DNA of 64,000 bases from an uncultured Bacteroides sp. (GCF_905207245.1 NZ_CAJLKP010000018.1:1-64000), one strand, 5' to 3'. Shown: positions 1 through 9,241, numbered from the stretch's first letter. Made by a program: numbers and translations. Notes: generated from the letters alone by a model not told the origin.

Positions 1-1246
1 GGTTTCTGATGCCATCCAACGGTGAAAGTTCACGTTGCACTTTCAGGGAAGAACTACCACCGCCTACAGTCATCATCTTCACGGCATTCTCACCGATAAC
101 GGCAATCTTCTTCGCTTTATTCAGATCAATGGGTAACACGGCACCCTTATTTTGTAGCAATACAATACCTTCTTCGCCAATACGGCGGGCGGCTTCATAA
201 TGTTCGGGGGACAGTATGGAACCGAAAGGACGATTCATATCCATCGTAGTACGGAATGCCAGACGCAAGATACGACGCACTTTATCATCCAGCTCCTTAG
301 TACCTACCTTGCCGGACCTGAGACGTTCCAAATAGGGTGCAGCCAGATAATAGTTATCATAAGCGTTGCTGCTACCGCTGGCAAGACCATCCGTCCAACT
401 GCCAAATTCCATATCAAGACCGTTTGTTATGGACTGGTCGGTATCGTGCGTACCGCCCCAATCGGAAACAACTACGCCGTCAAAGCCCCATTCTCCCTTC
501 AGAATATCATTCAGCAGATACTGGTTGTGGCAGGCATGCTGCCCTTTGTATAAATTGTAAGCGCCCATAATAGACCATGCCTTGCCTTCCTGAACGGCAG
601 CTTTGAAAGCCGGAAGATAGATTTCATAAAGAGCACGATCGTCTACAATGACATTAGTGGTGTGGCGGTTGACTTCCTGATTGTTCAGTGCATAATGCTT
701 CACACAAGCAGCTACTCCATTCTGCTGTACCCCTTGCACATAAGGGACTACCATTCGAGAAGCCAGATATGGGTCTTCGCCCATATACTCAAAGTTACGT
801 CCATTCAGCGGGGTACGGTAGATATTGACACCAGGACCCAGAAGAACGGCTTTGTTGCGATAACGTGCCTCTTCACCGATGTTCTTTCCATAAAGCATGG
901 ACATTTCAGGACTCCAGGTGGCGGCCAGACAAGTCAAAGCCGGAAAAGCTACACAAGAGTCATTGGTCCATCCTGCCTGATCCCATTCATCCCAAAGAAC
1001 TTCGGGACGGATGCCATGAGGACCGTCCGTCATCCAGAATTCCGGAATACCCAAGCGGGGCACGCCCGGACTACTGAATTTGCTCTGCGCATGCAGCATA
1101 GCTACTTTTTCCTCGATAGTCAGCCTTTTCAAGGCATCTTCTACTCTTTCTTCAATAGGTTTGGCTGCATCCAAATATACAGGTTTCTGCTGTGCAAAAA
1201 GCGGAAGAGCAACAGCAAATGCCAAACCGAATAATACTTTCTTCAT
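1..1246 (-). CDS. Beta-glucosidase, GH3 (partial, C-terminus outside window)
   Basis: Reads from an ATG at 1246 (MKKVLFGLAFAVALPLFAQQ) to the left edge without a stop, about 415 codons. A signal peptide ending in FAQQ indicates export. The GH3 N-terminal barrel is clear: an early LTIEEKVAML block, MTDGPHGIRPE, KHYALNNQE, and the nucleophile motif VVSDWGG with Asp near residue 262 (codon 461-463). The family removes non-reducing-end beta-glucosyl (sometimes xylosyl) residues in the periplasm. It is the last visible gene of a GH30-GH5-GH3 operon, 12 nt after the GH5 stop, so it probably finishes oligosaccharides released by those two enzymes. The acid/base region and any C-terminal FnIII domain lie outside the window. 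Family is secure; exact linkage is inferred. Confidence 0.93.
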   Translation of the reverse strand, partial: MKKVLFGLAFAVALPLFAQQKPVYLDAAKPIEERVEDALKRLTIEEKVAMLHAQSKFSSPGVPRLGIPEFWMTDGPHGIRPEVLWDEWDQAGWTNDSCVAFPALTCLAATWSPEMSMLYGKNIGEEARYRNKAVLLGPGVNIYRTPLNGRNFEYMGEDPYLASRMVVPYVQGVQQNGVAACVKHYALNNQEVNRHTTNVIVDDRALYEIYLPAFKAAVQEGKAWSIMGAYNLYKGQHACHNQYLLNDILKGEWGFDGVVVSDWGGTHDTDQSITNGLDMEFGSWTDGLASGSSNAYDNYYLAAPYLERLRSGKVGTKELDDKVRRILRLAFRTTMDMNRPFGSILSPEHYEAARRIGEEGIVLLQNKGAVLPIDLNKAKKIAVIGENAVKMMTVGGGSSSLKVQRELSPLDGIRN

Positions 1247-1258
1247 GTGAATAAGTGA

Positions 1259-2521
1259 TTAATGTTTATTGTTATTTTTCATTCCTAACGATTGGATATA
1301 CCCTTCCTGCACCACGCAATTCTTCAACTTGCAAGCCTCAATAAAATCCATCATTGCCTTACGTGCCATCAACTGGTCGGGACGTGCATCACGGATTTCC
1401 TTATAAGACGTGCGCGGAGCCTCAGAGAAATAGACAATATTCGCCCAGTTCTCCGGCGGAGTAATCCCTACGAAACTGGAACCATCCATCTTCTTATACG
1501 GCCAGAAAGTATAACCAATATTATTTTCACGCATCGTCTGGCAAAAGGCAGCCTGCCATTCGTCCGTATTATGACCAATCTCACCCATATACATCGGCAA
1601 GTTCACACTATCGCGAAAATCAATGATATTCTGGATAGCTGCCTTTGTCGGATCACCTCCATAGCGATGGCAGGTATACATTATTTTATCATCAAACTTA
1701 GAATCCGTAAACGGCTTGAAGTTGCCGTTCCATTGTGCACCACCCAACAAGATGATATGGTTATTATCTACCTCACGAATAGCGGCTACGCCCTTCTTAT
1801 AAAGTTCTTCCAGTTTACCGTTCAGTTCCTCCATATTCGGGAAGTACGGGGCAATGGGCTCGTTGAACAGCTCATAACCGAGAATAACCGGTTCATTTTT
1901 ATAACGGTCTGCAATCTTGCGCCAGATATCGCAATACAATTGCTGGCTGGTTTCGCTCTCGAACAACCAGGGATATCCGTAGCTATCATCTATATTATCA
2001 CCCGTTTGTCCGCCCGGAGCATCGTGCATATCGAGAATAAGATAAAGGTCTGCTTCACGGCACCATTCCACTACGCTGTCTACACGGGCGAAGCCATCCT
2101 GATTAGCTGTCAGTCCCATAAAATCTTCATCCGTGAAGAGTTTGTAATGGAACGGAAGGCGAATAGTGTTCGCACCTGTATCCTTGATGAACTGTACGTC
2201 TTCACGGGTAATGTAATTGTCCTTAAATGCTTTCCAGAATTCAGCAGTAAAGTCAGGTCCCACCAGTTGGCTGAACATCTCATTGATGAAACGGGGAGAG
2301 TTCGTCTTGCTGAACTTGAACATATAACCTTCCGGATTCAACCAGTTGCCCAGATTGGTGCCCATTATAAAGAGCTTTGTACCATCGGGCTTTATCAAGT
2401 CTTGCCCTTGAACAGTAATAAACGCGGCAGGTTTCTGTGTTTTTTCTGCCTTTTCACCGCAACTTCCCAACATGAGAGAGGCTGCCAAGAGGGATGTACC
2501 CACTAAAATAGATTTCAACAT
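1259..2521 (-). CDS. GH5 family endo/exo-glucanase lipoprotein
   Basis: A 420-residue exported lipoprotein: hydrophobic N-terminus with lipobox LGSC (Cys21), then one GH5-type TIM barrel. Visible landmarks are GTNLGNW (55-61), TIRLPF (119-124), the general acid/base in ELFNEP (Glu221), the His/Tyr pair in CHRYG (284-288), and the nucleophile in YMGEIGHN (Glu314). This is the complete catalytic set of clan GH-A. It sits between GH30 (18 nt upstream) and GH3 (12 nt downstream) on the same strand, hence one transcript. The family includes 1,3-, 1,4- and 1,6-beta-glucanases; the GH30 partner favours a beta-glucan, but this is inference. A 404-codon open frame on the opposite strand is a shadow. 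Confidence 0.92.
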   Translation of the reverse strand: MLKSILVGTSLLAASLMLGSCGEKAEKTQKPAAFITVQGQDLIKPDGTKLFIMGTNLGNWLNPEGYMFKFSKTNSPRFINEMFSQLVGPDFTAEFWKAFKDNYITREDVQFIKDTGANTIRLPFHYKLFTDEDFMGLTANQDGFARVDSVVEWCREADLYLILDMHDAPGGQTGDNIDDSYGYPWLFESETSQQLYCDIWRKIADRYKNEPVILGYELFNEPIAPYFPNMEELNGKLEELYKKGVAAIREVDNNHIILLGGAQWNGNFKPFTDSKFDDKIMYTCHRYGGDPTKAAIQNIIDFRDSVNLPMYMGEIGHNTDEWQAAFCQTMRENNIGYTFWPYKKMDGSSFVGITPPENWANIVYFSEAPRTSYKEIRDARPDQLMARKAMMDFIEACKLKNCVVQEGYIQSLGMKNNNKH

Positions 2522-2539
2522 GATATTATAAATATAAGA

Positions 2540-4012
2540 TTATTTCTTCCAACGATAAGAGGCTACCGACTTGGCAGGCACTACACAATCCACATAATTC
2601 TTTCCGACCTTTACTGCCAGCCGGGCTTCCGTAGTTCCTTCGTTCAAGAGCACAAAAGCCACGGTTCCATCGGTATTTTCAAAGGCAGAATACATCAATC
2701 CTCCCCCTGCATCACCTTTGCTTTCTATGCGGAAAGCACCCGGTTTCACCACAGACGACAGATGTCCGATGATATAATAATGAGAATTATAAGTCATTGT
2801 CTTATAGTCTTCACGGCTGATGTCCACAGCACCGTAACAGGTTTTGCAACCGCCTTCGCGCCAGGGCCCACGCTCATTGTCCAGCATCAGATTCCATACA
2901 ATGACACCTTTGCACCAGTTGTTCACTGTTCCAAGTGCTACCTCGCGCATGTCTTCCATCAAGCGTTTTTCAAGATTGCGTCCGTCATTCCACATACCGA
3001 TGGAGGTTTCGGTGAAAATCAGTTCCTTATCCGGGCGTTTCTGCCGGATATTGTTCAGTTCTTCACGTCTGCCGCCATAGTTATGGTAAGCAGCTCCGGT
3101 GAGGAAGGCGGCGGCCACTTCGTCATCGTATATCTTGGCGGGATAACCCTGTTGGTCGGCCATATTATCATAATTGTAATTATGGTCGAAAGCATAAATC
3201 TTTGTATCCAGTCCGGCAGCTTTGAAAGCAGGGCCGAGGGCATCGCGCACAAAAGCCAGCTCTTCCTTCCAGCCCATGAACAAAGAAGCGGAATTGCCCC
3301 TATTCAACGGCTCATTCTGTGGAGTAATGGAATAAATCTCAATGCCTTCTTCACGGAATGCCTCTATCCATTTCACGAAGTAAGTAGCATAATCCTGATA
3401 ATAATCCGGATTCAATTGTCCGCTCGTCCAGGAATCAAAAGGCTTCTTTTCTTCCAGGTTATTCACTTTCATCCATCTGGGACAAGTCCACGGAGAACCC
3501 AATATCTTGATAGTGGGATTAATGGCTAAAATATCTTTCAGAATAGGTATCACGTATTCTTTCTCTTCGGTTTGCAAAGCAAAGTTCTCAATGCCTTCCG
3601 TGTCGCAGCAGGTATATTCGCTCAGCGAAAAGTCGGAACAACCGATGGAAATGCGGATATAGCTGAAGCCCAGTCCGTCTTTATCAGAGAAAGTTTCGGT
3701 GAGAAACTTCGCACGGTCGGCAGGTGCCATCTGCATCAGGTTGTAGCAGGTAGAGCCGGTGACGGCAGCACCGAAGCCATCCATTTCCTGATATTGCACC
3801 GCAGGGTTCAAGGTGACAACAAACGCAGATGCAGGAGATTTGGAGAGTTTCTGAGTGGTGTGGTTAAAACTTTGCTGGCGGTCGGCAGTCGTAATGTATA
3901 CGTCCACTTTCTTCCCGGTTGCATCTTCGCCCAGCGAAGCAGATGTCTTGGCACATGCAGTAATAGCAATGAATAGACAGCATCCTAATAAAAGAGGTAG
4001 TTTCAAGTTCAT
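2540..4012 (-). CDS. GH30 glucosylceramidase/endo-1,6-beta-glucanase-like lipoprotein
   Basis: 490 residues with an N-terminal hydrophobic stretch ending ITAC (Cys20), so a probable SPII lipoprotein, then a GH30 (beta/alpha)8 barrel with its side beta-sandwich. Catalytic residues are visible: acid/base in TPQNEP (Glu234) and nucleophile in IFTETSIG (Glu335), with the upstream GSPWTCPRWM block. GH30 subfamilies of Bacteroides include endo-beta-1,6-glucanases acting on fungal glucan; glucosylceramidase and xylanase activities are alternatives. It is the first gene of the GH30-GH5-GH3 operon, with a promoter-like TACCTTTG about 33 bp upstream of the start and a membrane regulator gene just upstream on the same strand. 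No SusC/SusD pair is next to it inside the window. Confidence 0.92.
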   Translation of the reverse strand: MNLKLPLLLGCCLFIAITACAKTSASLGEDATGKKVDVYITTADRQQSFNHTTQKLSKSPASAFVVTLNPAVQYQEMDGFGAAVTGSTCYNLMQMAPADRAKFLTETFSDKDGLGFSYIRISIGCSDFSLSEYTCCDTEGIENFALQTEEKEYVIPILKDILAINPTIKILGSPWTCPRWMKVNNLEEKKPFDSWTSGQLNPDYYQDYATYFVKWIEAFREEGIEIYSITPQNEPLNRGNSASLFMGWKEELAFVRDALGPAFKAAGLDTKIYAFDHNYNYDNMADQQGYPAKIYDDEVAAAFLTGAAYHNYGGRREELNNIRQKRPDKELIFTETSIGMWNDGRNLEKRLMEDMREVALGTVNNWCKGVIVWNLMLDNERGPWREGGCKTCYGAVDISREDYKTMTYNSHYYIIGHLSSVVKPGAFRIESKGDAGGGLMYSAFENTDGTVAFVLLNEGTTEARLAVKVGKNYVDCVVPAKSVASYRWKK

Positions 4013-4044
4013 GGTATGTTTTTCAAGGGTTAATTAATCTTCCC

Positions 4045-4052
4045 CAAAGGTA
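4045..4052 (-). promoter_or_regulatory. Promoter -7 element for the GH30-GH5-GH3 operon
   Basis: On the minus strand this reads TACCTTTG, a match to the Bacteroidetes TAnnTTTG element, placed for transcription to begin near 4036 and give a leader of about 25 nt before the GH30 ATG at 4012. No clear TTTG is seen at the expected upstream spacing, which is compatible with an activated rather than constitutive promoter. Confidence 0.6.
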
Positions 4053-4198
4053 GGCAAGATAAAGGCATTGCGCTCCTCAGTGTTATCAATATGTGGACGA
4101 GTGAAAGTCTTTGCACAGATAACACATTAAAAAACAACAATATAAGATTGAGTAGAGAAAGTAAAAAAGTGGATAAAAAAGAAAGGGATGACGTATGT

Positions 4199-5791
4199 TT
4201 AGCGTATCTTCATGACGCATGTTTCAAAGTCATCGCGCGAAATACATGCCTTATTTTTCACCTTAGCCCGGTAATTATAAATGGTGTTGACGGAATAGCG
4301 GAGAAATTCGGCTATCTGCGAACTATCGTCAATACCCAGACGGATTAAGGCAAAAATGCGTAATTCAGTGTTCAGCAGTTCGCCCTTACGGAGTGTGATG
4401 CGTTCTTCCGGTTGCAACAACTCATTGAACTTCTCAACGAAATCCGGGAAAAGATGAAGGAAAGCCGTATCAAAATTCTCATATAGTTCTTTCAGGTCAG
4501 TATCGAGTACATCTCTCGAGCGCACCATTTTCAGGAGTTCTTCCGTCTGCCCGCCGGAAAGTTTTTTGTTGACCATACGGCGGTAGGCATCCAGGCGGTC
4601 GATATAAGTAGAACAGAGTTTCAGGAAACGGCCGATGTATTCTTCCTTAATATGGTTGGACATTTGCAGTTGCTCGTTAGCCTGCTCCAAGTGACTACGG
4701 GCCACGGAAAGGTGTTTCATCTGCCGATAAATCCAGACGATGGCTATGACAAGCAGCAAGGACAAAACGCTAATCAACAAAAGATAAAAACGGAGGCGCT
4801 CGTTCTGTTTCTCTTGCATGGCCTGATAGGTGAGGTCTATCAGAGACAGGATACCGGCCGTCTGCAAACTGCGGCTACGGGCATTGTAATGGTTGGTTTC
4901 ACTCCACGAAAAACGAATATAGCGGTAAGCCCGTTCAATGTCTCCTTCTTCATAAAGCAATTGCGCCAGCGTCCATAGGGAAGCATGGTCGGTTATGGCA
5001 AGACGAATATCGGTAAGTGCAGACAAAGCCAGATAATACTTTTCCTGCTCCCGGTCGCCCAAAAGGCGATAGAGCATGGAACGGTGATATGTTACCAACG
5101 CATATTCCGGCGTATCGGGACGCACATTCGCCATACGGGTATCGTTAATCTTCAAAGCCTCCTCCAACTGCCCGGAAGCGGAAACTTTCATTTCCCGGCG
5201 CTCCAGATAAAAAGCGGAAGTGGGAGAAAGCACCTGCATCAACGAATCACCATAGGCAGCAGACAGGCTATAATAACGCCCACGCCGGAAGGTATCCTGC
5301 GTGTAAACTCCCAATTCACCGTACAAATGGCGGTAACATTCATAATAATCGGATAATAAACGGAAAGACAATTGCCCAGGATGTATCTTTTCCAAATCTT
5401 CGGAAGCTTCTTTATACATGCCTGCCGCCGACATCAGATGTGCCCGCCGGATACGTGTTTCATCAGCCGCCTCCCGGTCTTCATGTTGCTGCGCCCAGCG
5501 CAGGTTACGACTGAGGTAATAGAGGGCTGAGTCGCATATATAAGCTTTATATTCCTGATACATTTCGGCATTCAGCCGGAAATAATCCTTAGTTTCCTTA
5601 TCCGTCTGTGCCAACTGCTGCCTCAATGCCTCAATACGAGTTTCCCGCACTGCCACATATTGTTTATGAGCGCAGATAGCCTCATCAAGAGCAGCTTCCC
5701 ATCCATCCATCGGAGGAATATCAACGGGAGCCGACATTCCACGAATGCCCGCTAAAGCCAACCCTAAAAATATCAGCAATTTTATCTTCAT
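4199..5791 (-). CDS. Membrane-anchored TPR-HTH regulator (DUF6377-like)
   Basis: About 530 residues from the ATG at 5791 (MKIKLLIFLGLALAG signal). An ATG-like upstream extension exists, but the signal peptide supports this start. Order: signal peptide; long helical sensor region with TPR-like repeats (about 25-325); one transmembrane segment (about 335-355, FYLLLISVLSLLLVIAIVW); a coiled coil; and a C-terminal LuxR-like helix-turn-helix in which LRIFALIRLGIDDSSQIAEF is followed by the recognition helix SVNTIYNYRAK. This topology fits the Bacteroides family that senses in the periplasm and binds DNA in the cytoplasm. It lies upstream of, and codirectional with, the GH30-GH5-GH3 operon and is its likely regulator; that link is inferred. 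Family naming is from memory of the architecture. Confidence 0.82.
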   Translation of the reverse strand: MKIKLLIFLGLALAGIRGMSAPVDIPPMDGWEAALDEAICAHKQYVAVRETRIEALRQQLAQTDKETKDYFRLNAEMYQEYKAYICDSALYYLSRNLRWAQQHEDREAADETRIRRAHLMSAAGMYKEASEDLEKIHPGQLSFRLLSDYYECYRHLYGELGVYTQDTFRRGRYYSLSAAYGDSLMQVLSPTSAFYLERREMKVSASGQLEEALKINDTRMANVRPDTPEYALVTYHRSMLYRLLGDREQEKYYLALSALTDIRLAITDHASLWTLAQLLYEEGDIERAYRYIRFSWSETNHYNARSRSLQTAGILSLIDLTYQAMQEKQNERLRFYLLLISVLSLLLVIAIVWIYRQMKHLSVARSHLEQANEQLQMSNHIKEEYIGRFLKLCSTYIDRLDAYRRMVNKKLSGGQTEELLKMVRSRDVLDTDLKELYENFDTAFLHLFPDFVEKFNELLQPEERITLRKGELLNTELRIFALIRLGIDDSSQIAEFLRYSVNTIYNYRAKVKNKACISRDDFETCVMKIR

Positions 5792-5818
5792 GGCGACAAA
5801 TATAAAAAATTTGTTTCC

Positions 5819-5826
5819 TATATTTG
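5819..5826 (+). promoter_or_regulatory. Promoter -7 element (TATATTTG) for the DUF5009-queH unit
   Basis: TATATTTG followed by C matches TAnnTTTG. The predicted start of transcription is near 5834. The regulator gene starts at 5791 in the opposite direction, so this is the divergent promoter region. Confidence 0.6.
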
Positions 5827-5854
5827 CAGCATTAACCCCCAAATGTATCCGATA

Positions 5855-7039
5855 ATGAAAAACTTAACACCCCAACGAGTGGCGGCGGTCGATGTATTCC
5901 GCGCGCTCACCATGTTCCTCATGCTTTTTGTAAATGACATCCCCGGTCTGAAAAACATTCCCCACTGGCTCGAACATGCCGAAATGAATGAAGACATGAT
6001 GGGATTCTCCGACACTATCTTTCCTGCATTCCTGTTCTGTATGGGCATGTCCGTATCTTTTGCCATCCAGAACCGTTACCGGAAAGGTGACACCACTTTA
6101 CAGGTCATCGCGCATGTCTTCTGGCGCACAGTTGCCCTGATTGCAATGGGACTGTTTTCGCTCAACTCCGGCGGCATAGAGGGAGGGCTCTCCCATCAAT
6201 GGTTCACGATACTGATGGTTATTGGTTTCTTCCTGGTCTGGGCGGTTTACCCAAAGGCCGAAGGTTCAAAAAAGCACCTATTCATCGCAATGAAGGTCGT
6301 GGGTGTAGCACTGTTGGCATTCCTTGTATTGTATAAAGATTTAAACGGGAAACCATTTCATCAAGGTTGGTGGGGCATACTGGGACTTATCGGCTGGACA
6401 TATGTGGTGTGTGCCGGTATTTACCTGTTTACCCGTGAAAATCTGCGTAAGAATGTAATCGCATGGCTGGTGGTTGTGCTGCTTGCCGTGGTCAGCCATT
6501 CCAGCCTGATACCGCAGGAATATGGTTTACGTGTTATCCTGCTGCCTTTCATCCCCAGTGATTGGACACTGCATGCATTCGGCATGTCGGGGGTGCTCAC
6601 CTCCCTGTTGATGCAGAAGTATGCCGACCGGGAGCACCCGCGCAAGTTCATCACTATTCTTTGTGTACTGGGCGTCATCATGCTCATTGCTGCGCTTTGC
6701 TCACATCCTTACTGGATTATCTCTAAGATACAAGCCACTCCAAGCTGGTTGTTCTATTGTCTTGCCGCATTCTTCCCGCTATTCGGTTTGTTCTATTGGC
6801 TGACGGATGTTAAAGGCAAAACGCCTTGGTTTGATATTATCAAGCCTGCCGGAACAGCAACGCTGACGTGTTATATCATTCCTTATCTATGGTATTCCAT
6901 ACAACAGCTATTAGGCTTGCATTATCCCGATGTGCTGAATGCCGGCACTCCGGGCTTACTGCGCTCGCTCATATTCTCCCTCATCATCGTCCAACTGACC
7001 GGACTGCTGGTGAAGGCTAAAATAAAGCTGAAAGTATAA
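5855..7039 (+). CDS. DUF5009/heparan-alpha-glucosaminide N-acetyltransferase-like membrane protein
   Basis: About 394 residues from MKNLTPQRVAAVDVFRALTM; an ATG four codons earlier (5843) is possible but leaves a leader of only about 10 nt behind the TATATTTG box. The opening RVAAVDVFRALTMFLMLFVND and the following FPAFLFCMGMSVSFA are typical of the COG4299 (NagX/HGSNAT-like) acyltransferase family. Roughly ten transmembrane helices follow. Relatives may move acyl groups across the inner membrane onto amino sugars; the substrate here is unknown. The queH gene follows after 12 nt, so the two are cotranscribed, which I take as chance pairing rather than a shared pathway. Confidence 0.85.
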   Translation: MKNLTPQRVAAVDVFRALTMFLMLFVNDIPGLKNIPHWLEHAEMNEDMMGFSDTIFPAFLFCMGMSVSFAIQNRYRKGDTTLQVIAHVFWRTVALIAMGLFSLNSGGIEGGLSHQWFTILMVIGFFLVWAVYPKAEGSKKHLFIAMKVVGVALLAFLVLYKDLNGKPFHQGWWGILGLIGWTYVVCAGIYLFTRENLRKNVIAWLVVVLLAVVSHSSLIPQEYGLRVILLPFIPSDWTLHAFGMSGVLTSLLMQKYADREHPRKFITILCVLGVIMLIAALCSHPYWIISKIQATPSWLFYCLAAFFPLFGLFYWLTDVKGKTPWFDIIKPAGTATLTCYIIPYLWYSIQQLLGLHYPDVLNAGTPGLLRSLIFSLIIVQLTGLLVKAKIKLKV

Positions 7040-7051
7040 CTTTTAAGATTT

Positions 7052-7630
7052 ATGTTAAAGTTACAAACTCCCAACAATGAAAACAAGGTGCTGCTTCATT
7101 CCTGTTGCGCACCTTGTTCTTCTGCCATTATCGAATGTCTGCTTGCCAACGACATTCGCCCCACTGTATTTTATTATAACCCCAACATCTACCCCCGGGA
7201 AGAGTATGAAATCCGAAAAGCCGAAGCCATCCGCTATGTCCAGGGTCTCGGGCTCGATTTCATTGATGGCGACTACGATTACCAACTCTGGCGCACCTCC
7301 ATGGAAGGTATGGAAAACGAACCTGAACGCGGCAACCGTTGCCTGAAATGTTTCATCCACCGCCTGACGGAGACAGCACGTTATGCTTCAGAACATGGCT
7401 TCACTCTGTTCACCACTACCCTCGCCTCCTCCCGCTGGAAAAGCCTTGACCAGATAAATGAAGCAGGGCGTCGTGCCGCCTTCCTTTATCCCGGCACCAC
7501 CTTCTGGGAACAGAACTGGCGAAAAGGCGGGCTACAGGACCGGCGAAACCAACTTCTCAAAGAACATGACTTCTATAACCAGCAATATTGCGGTTGCGAG
7601 TTCAGTATGCGCAGGCTGGAAACAACTTGA
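7052..7630 (+). CDS. queH: Epoxyqueuosine reductase QueH
   Basis: 192-residue protein with the full QueH (former DUF208) signature: HSCCAPC near the N-terminus (Cys18, Cys19, Cys22), RCLKC (Cys97, Cys100) and a C-terminal QQYCGCEFS. These cysteines bind an iron-sulfur cluster and form the redox pair. The enzyme reduces epoxyqueuosine to queuosine in the tRNA wobble position and replaces the unrelated B12-dependent QueG in many anaerobes. Length is normal for the family. It lies 12 nt after the DUF5009-like gene and is transcribed with it. Confidence 0.95.
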   Translation: MLKLQTPNNENKVLLHSCCAPCSSAIIECLLANDIRPTVFYYNPNIYPREEYEIRKAEAIRYVQGLGLDFIDGDYDYQLWRTSMEGMENEPERGNRCLKCFIHRLTETARYASEHGFTLFTTTLASSRWKSLDQINEAGRRAAFLYPGTTFWEQNWRKGGLQDRRNQLLKEHDFYNQQYCGCEFSMRRLETT

Positions 7631-7736
7631 TAATTATGAATGCCCACTTTATGGCAATTTATCACTTTAGCCTTTTCTATACTCCAGAAAAGGCTAATTT
7701 TTTATATTACCACAACAGTAATTCAAAATATTTTTT

Positions 7737-7744
7737 TACTTTTG
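7737..7744 (+). promoter_or_regulatory. Promoter -7 element (TACTTTTG) that fixes the start of the SH3b gene
   Basis: TACTTTTG matches TAnnTTTG. The next in-frame ATG at 7746 is only 2 nt downstream and would not be transcribed, so translation must begin at the ATG at 7773, which also opens a proper signal peptide. Confidence 0.65.
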
Positions 7745-7772
7745 TATGTGTACACGAATAAACACTAATATT

Positions 7773-8900
7773 ATGAAGCAATACACATTTCTACTTCTAT
7801 TTTGCCTTTTTCCTTTCATGATTGGATTAGCAAACACTATAGACACTCCTACTGCGGGAATCTATAAAGTGACAGCTTCATCCTCATTAAGAGTTCGCCA
7901 AGCTCCAAACACCAACGGAGCCATTATGGGTCAAAAGATGGCGGGAGAAAAGATTGAGGTTACAGAAATAAGCGATGGTTGGGCTCAAATCAACTATGAT
8001 GGTCAGATAGGATACGTCAGTGCCCAATATATAGAATATCTATCTCCATCACCTACCCAAAACACTTCTAAACAATGGAATTGGGAAAACTTATTCAAGG
8101 GGAGCGGAGACCGTGAAACAGGAACGATATTGCTTATTGTAATTTTAGTCCTGTCTCTCATTACCTACATCATCCGCAGAAGCCAAAATGACAAGGCTAT
8201 AGATAACCAAAACTTTGGATACTATACCTATATCGGCTTACTTTTCATCACCTATTCTGTAGAAATCGGATATCAGCTCGTTATGGGAAGCGACTCCATC
8301 TGGTTTTGCTCACCAAAATCCGTAGGATGGTTATGGATAATTATCAATTTCATCATATTCGGAATTGTGGTATATAACCAGATAATGTGCCTTTTTCTGG
8401 TTTTAGACAGTATTTTATGGAACGCATACAGTTCTCTTAGCTTTCGATGGGGATATTTTTACGGTATTGGCATCTGTGGCATTGCATGTATCGTATGTAG
8501 TTTCTTTTTTCAGTCCGGCATCCCTTTTGCCTTGGGAGCAATGGGAATTTGCCAACTGATTCAATTAGGAATTATAATAAAAGAGGTAGGTTCAAGCGGC
8601 GGTTTTTCATCTACAATACTATGCATACTAATGTATATTATAGGAACCGCAGCTACTCTCATTATACTTGTTCAGTTTGTTTTCCTTCTGATTATTGTAC
8701 TTATCGGCTGGCTCCTGTTATCGGCCTTTGCAAACGGCAGCAGCAGTATAAATCATAGTGATGACGGACTCAAGAAATTCAGACTGCCCGATGGTACTGA
8801 GATTACACAAGACAGTCCGAATAGTGACGTTGGTTTTCACGACAATAGCGGACGCCGCTGGAACCAGACTCCTGGTGGTGGATTTAAGCGAACTTATTAA
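7773..8900 (+). CDS. SH3b-domain multipass membrane protein of unknown function
   Basis: 375 residues from MKQYTFLLLFCLF (signal peptide). Residues about 30-90 form a bacterial SH3 domain (VTASSSLRVRQAP, then GWAQINYDGQIGYVSAQYIEYL), a fold that commonly binds peptidoglycan stems. After a linker, one helix (about 120-135) is followed by around six more transmembrane helices, then a soluble tail rich in Gly, Asp and Asn with a DGTEITQD hairpin. A periplasmic wall-binding sensor attached to a membrane core is the reading of this layout. It stands alone, with its own promoter, after queH. I do not recognise a named family for the membrane part. Confidence 0.75.
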   Translation: MKQYTFLLLFCLFPFMIGLANTIDTPTAGIYKVTASSSLRVRQAPNTNGAIMGQKMAGEKIEVTEISDGWAQINYDGQIGYVSAQYIEYLSPSPTQNTSKQWNWENLFKGSGDRETGTILLIVILVLSLITYIIRRSQNDKAIDNQNFGYYTYIGLLFITYSVEIGYQLVMGSDSIWFCSPKSVGWLWIIINFIIFGIVVYNQIMCLFLVLDSILWNAYSSLSFRWGYFYGIGICGIACIVCSFFFQSGIPFALGAMGICQLIQLGIIIKEVGSSGGFSSTILCILMYIIGTAATLIILVQFVFLLIIVLIGWLLLSAFANGSSSINHSDDGLKKFRLPDGTEITQDSPNSDVGFHDNSGRRWNQTPGGGFKRTY

Positions 8901-9036
8901 ACCTGCAATAGCAAACACCTTACCAGCCATTGAAGAAACAGCCGGACGGTTCACCGGTTTATCTGATAAAAACAATCAATTACAAATATAATAGATAGCA
9001 TTACTGTAACTCAGCCGTACCTGGGATATATCCGAA

Positions 9037-9115
9037 ATGTACTTGCTCCGTACCTTCTCCACTCACAGGTACCTCTGAGCGAAGAAACCACGGTCTTGGT
9101 ACGGAGCAAGTGCAT
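9037..9115. repeat. 18-bp inverted repeat with 43-nt loop upstream of DUF6266 gene
   Basis: Left arm 9037-9054 (ATGTACTTGCTCCGTACC) and right arm 9098-9115 are complementary at 17 of 18 positions, the exception being a G-T wobble. A smaller palindrome around CAGGTACCTCTG lies in the loop. It is about 120 bp upstream of the DUF6266 promoter box. The remainder of the 8901-9278 gap shows no gene. No T-run follows, so a terminator is not favoured; a protein-binding site or RNA element is possible. Confidence 0.6.
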
Positions 9116-9233
9116 CCCGGGTATAATGCGGACAAAACTTATCACACCGGAAAAGATAAAACAATTATCTACGCAAAACAATGCAAATGAACGCAAAAAT
9201 CACAGGAAGCGGGTTGAAGAGATTTATTTTCCA

Positions 9234-9241
9234 TACATTTG
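9234..9241 (+). promoter_or_regulatory. Promoter -7 element (TACATTTG) for DUF6266 copy 1
   Basis: TACATTTG matches TAnnTTTG and places transcription start near 9249, giving a leader of about 30 nt before the ATG at 9279. Confidence 0.6.

Noticed and set aside
1292..2506. 404-codon open frame on the plus strand
   Set aside because: It is fully antisense to the GH5 gene, which has signal, lipobox and both catalytic glutamates; the frame has no recognisable motif.
7746..7772. Upstream ATG for the SH3b membrane protein
   Set aside because: It lies 2 nt from the -7 promoter box, so it would precede the transcript; the later ATG starts a signal peptide.
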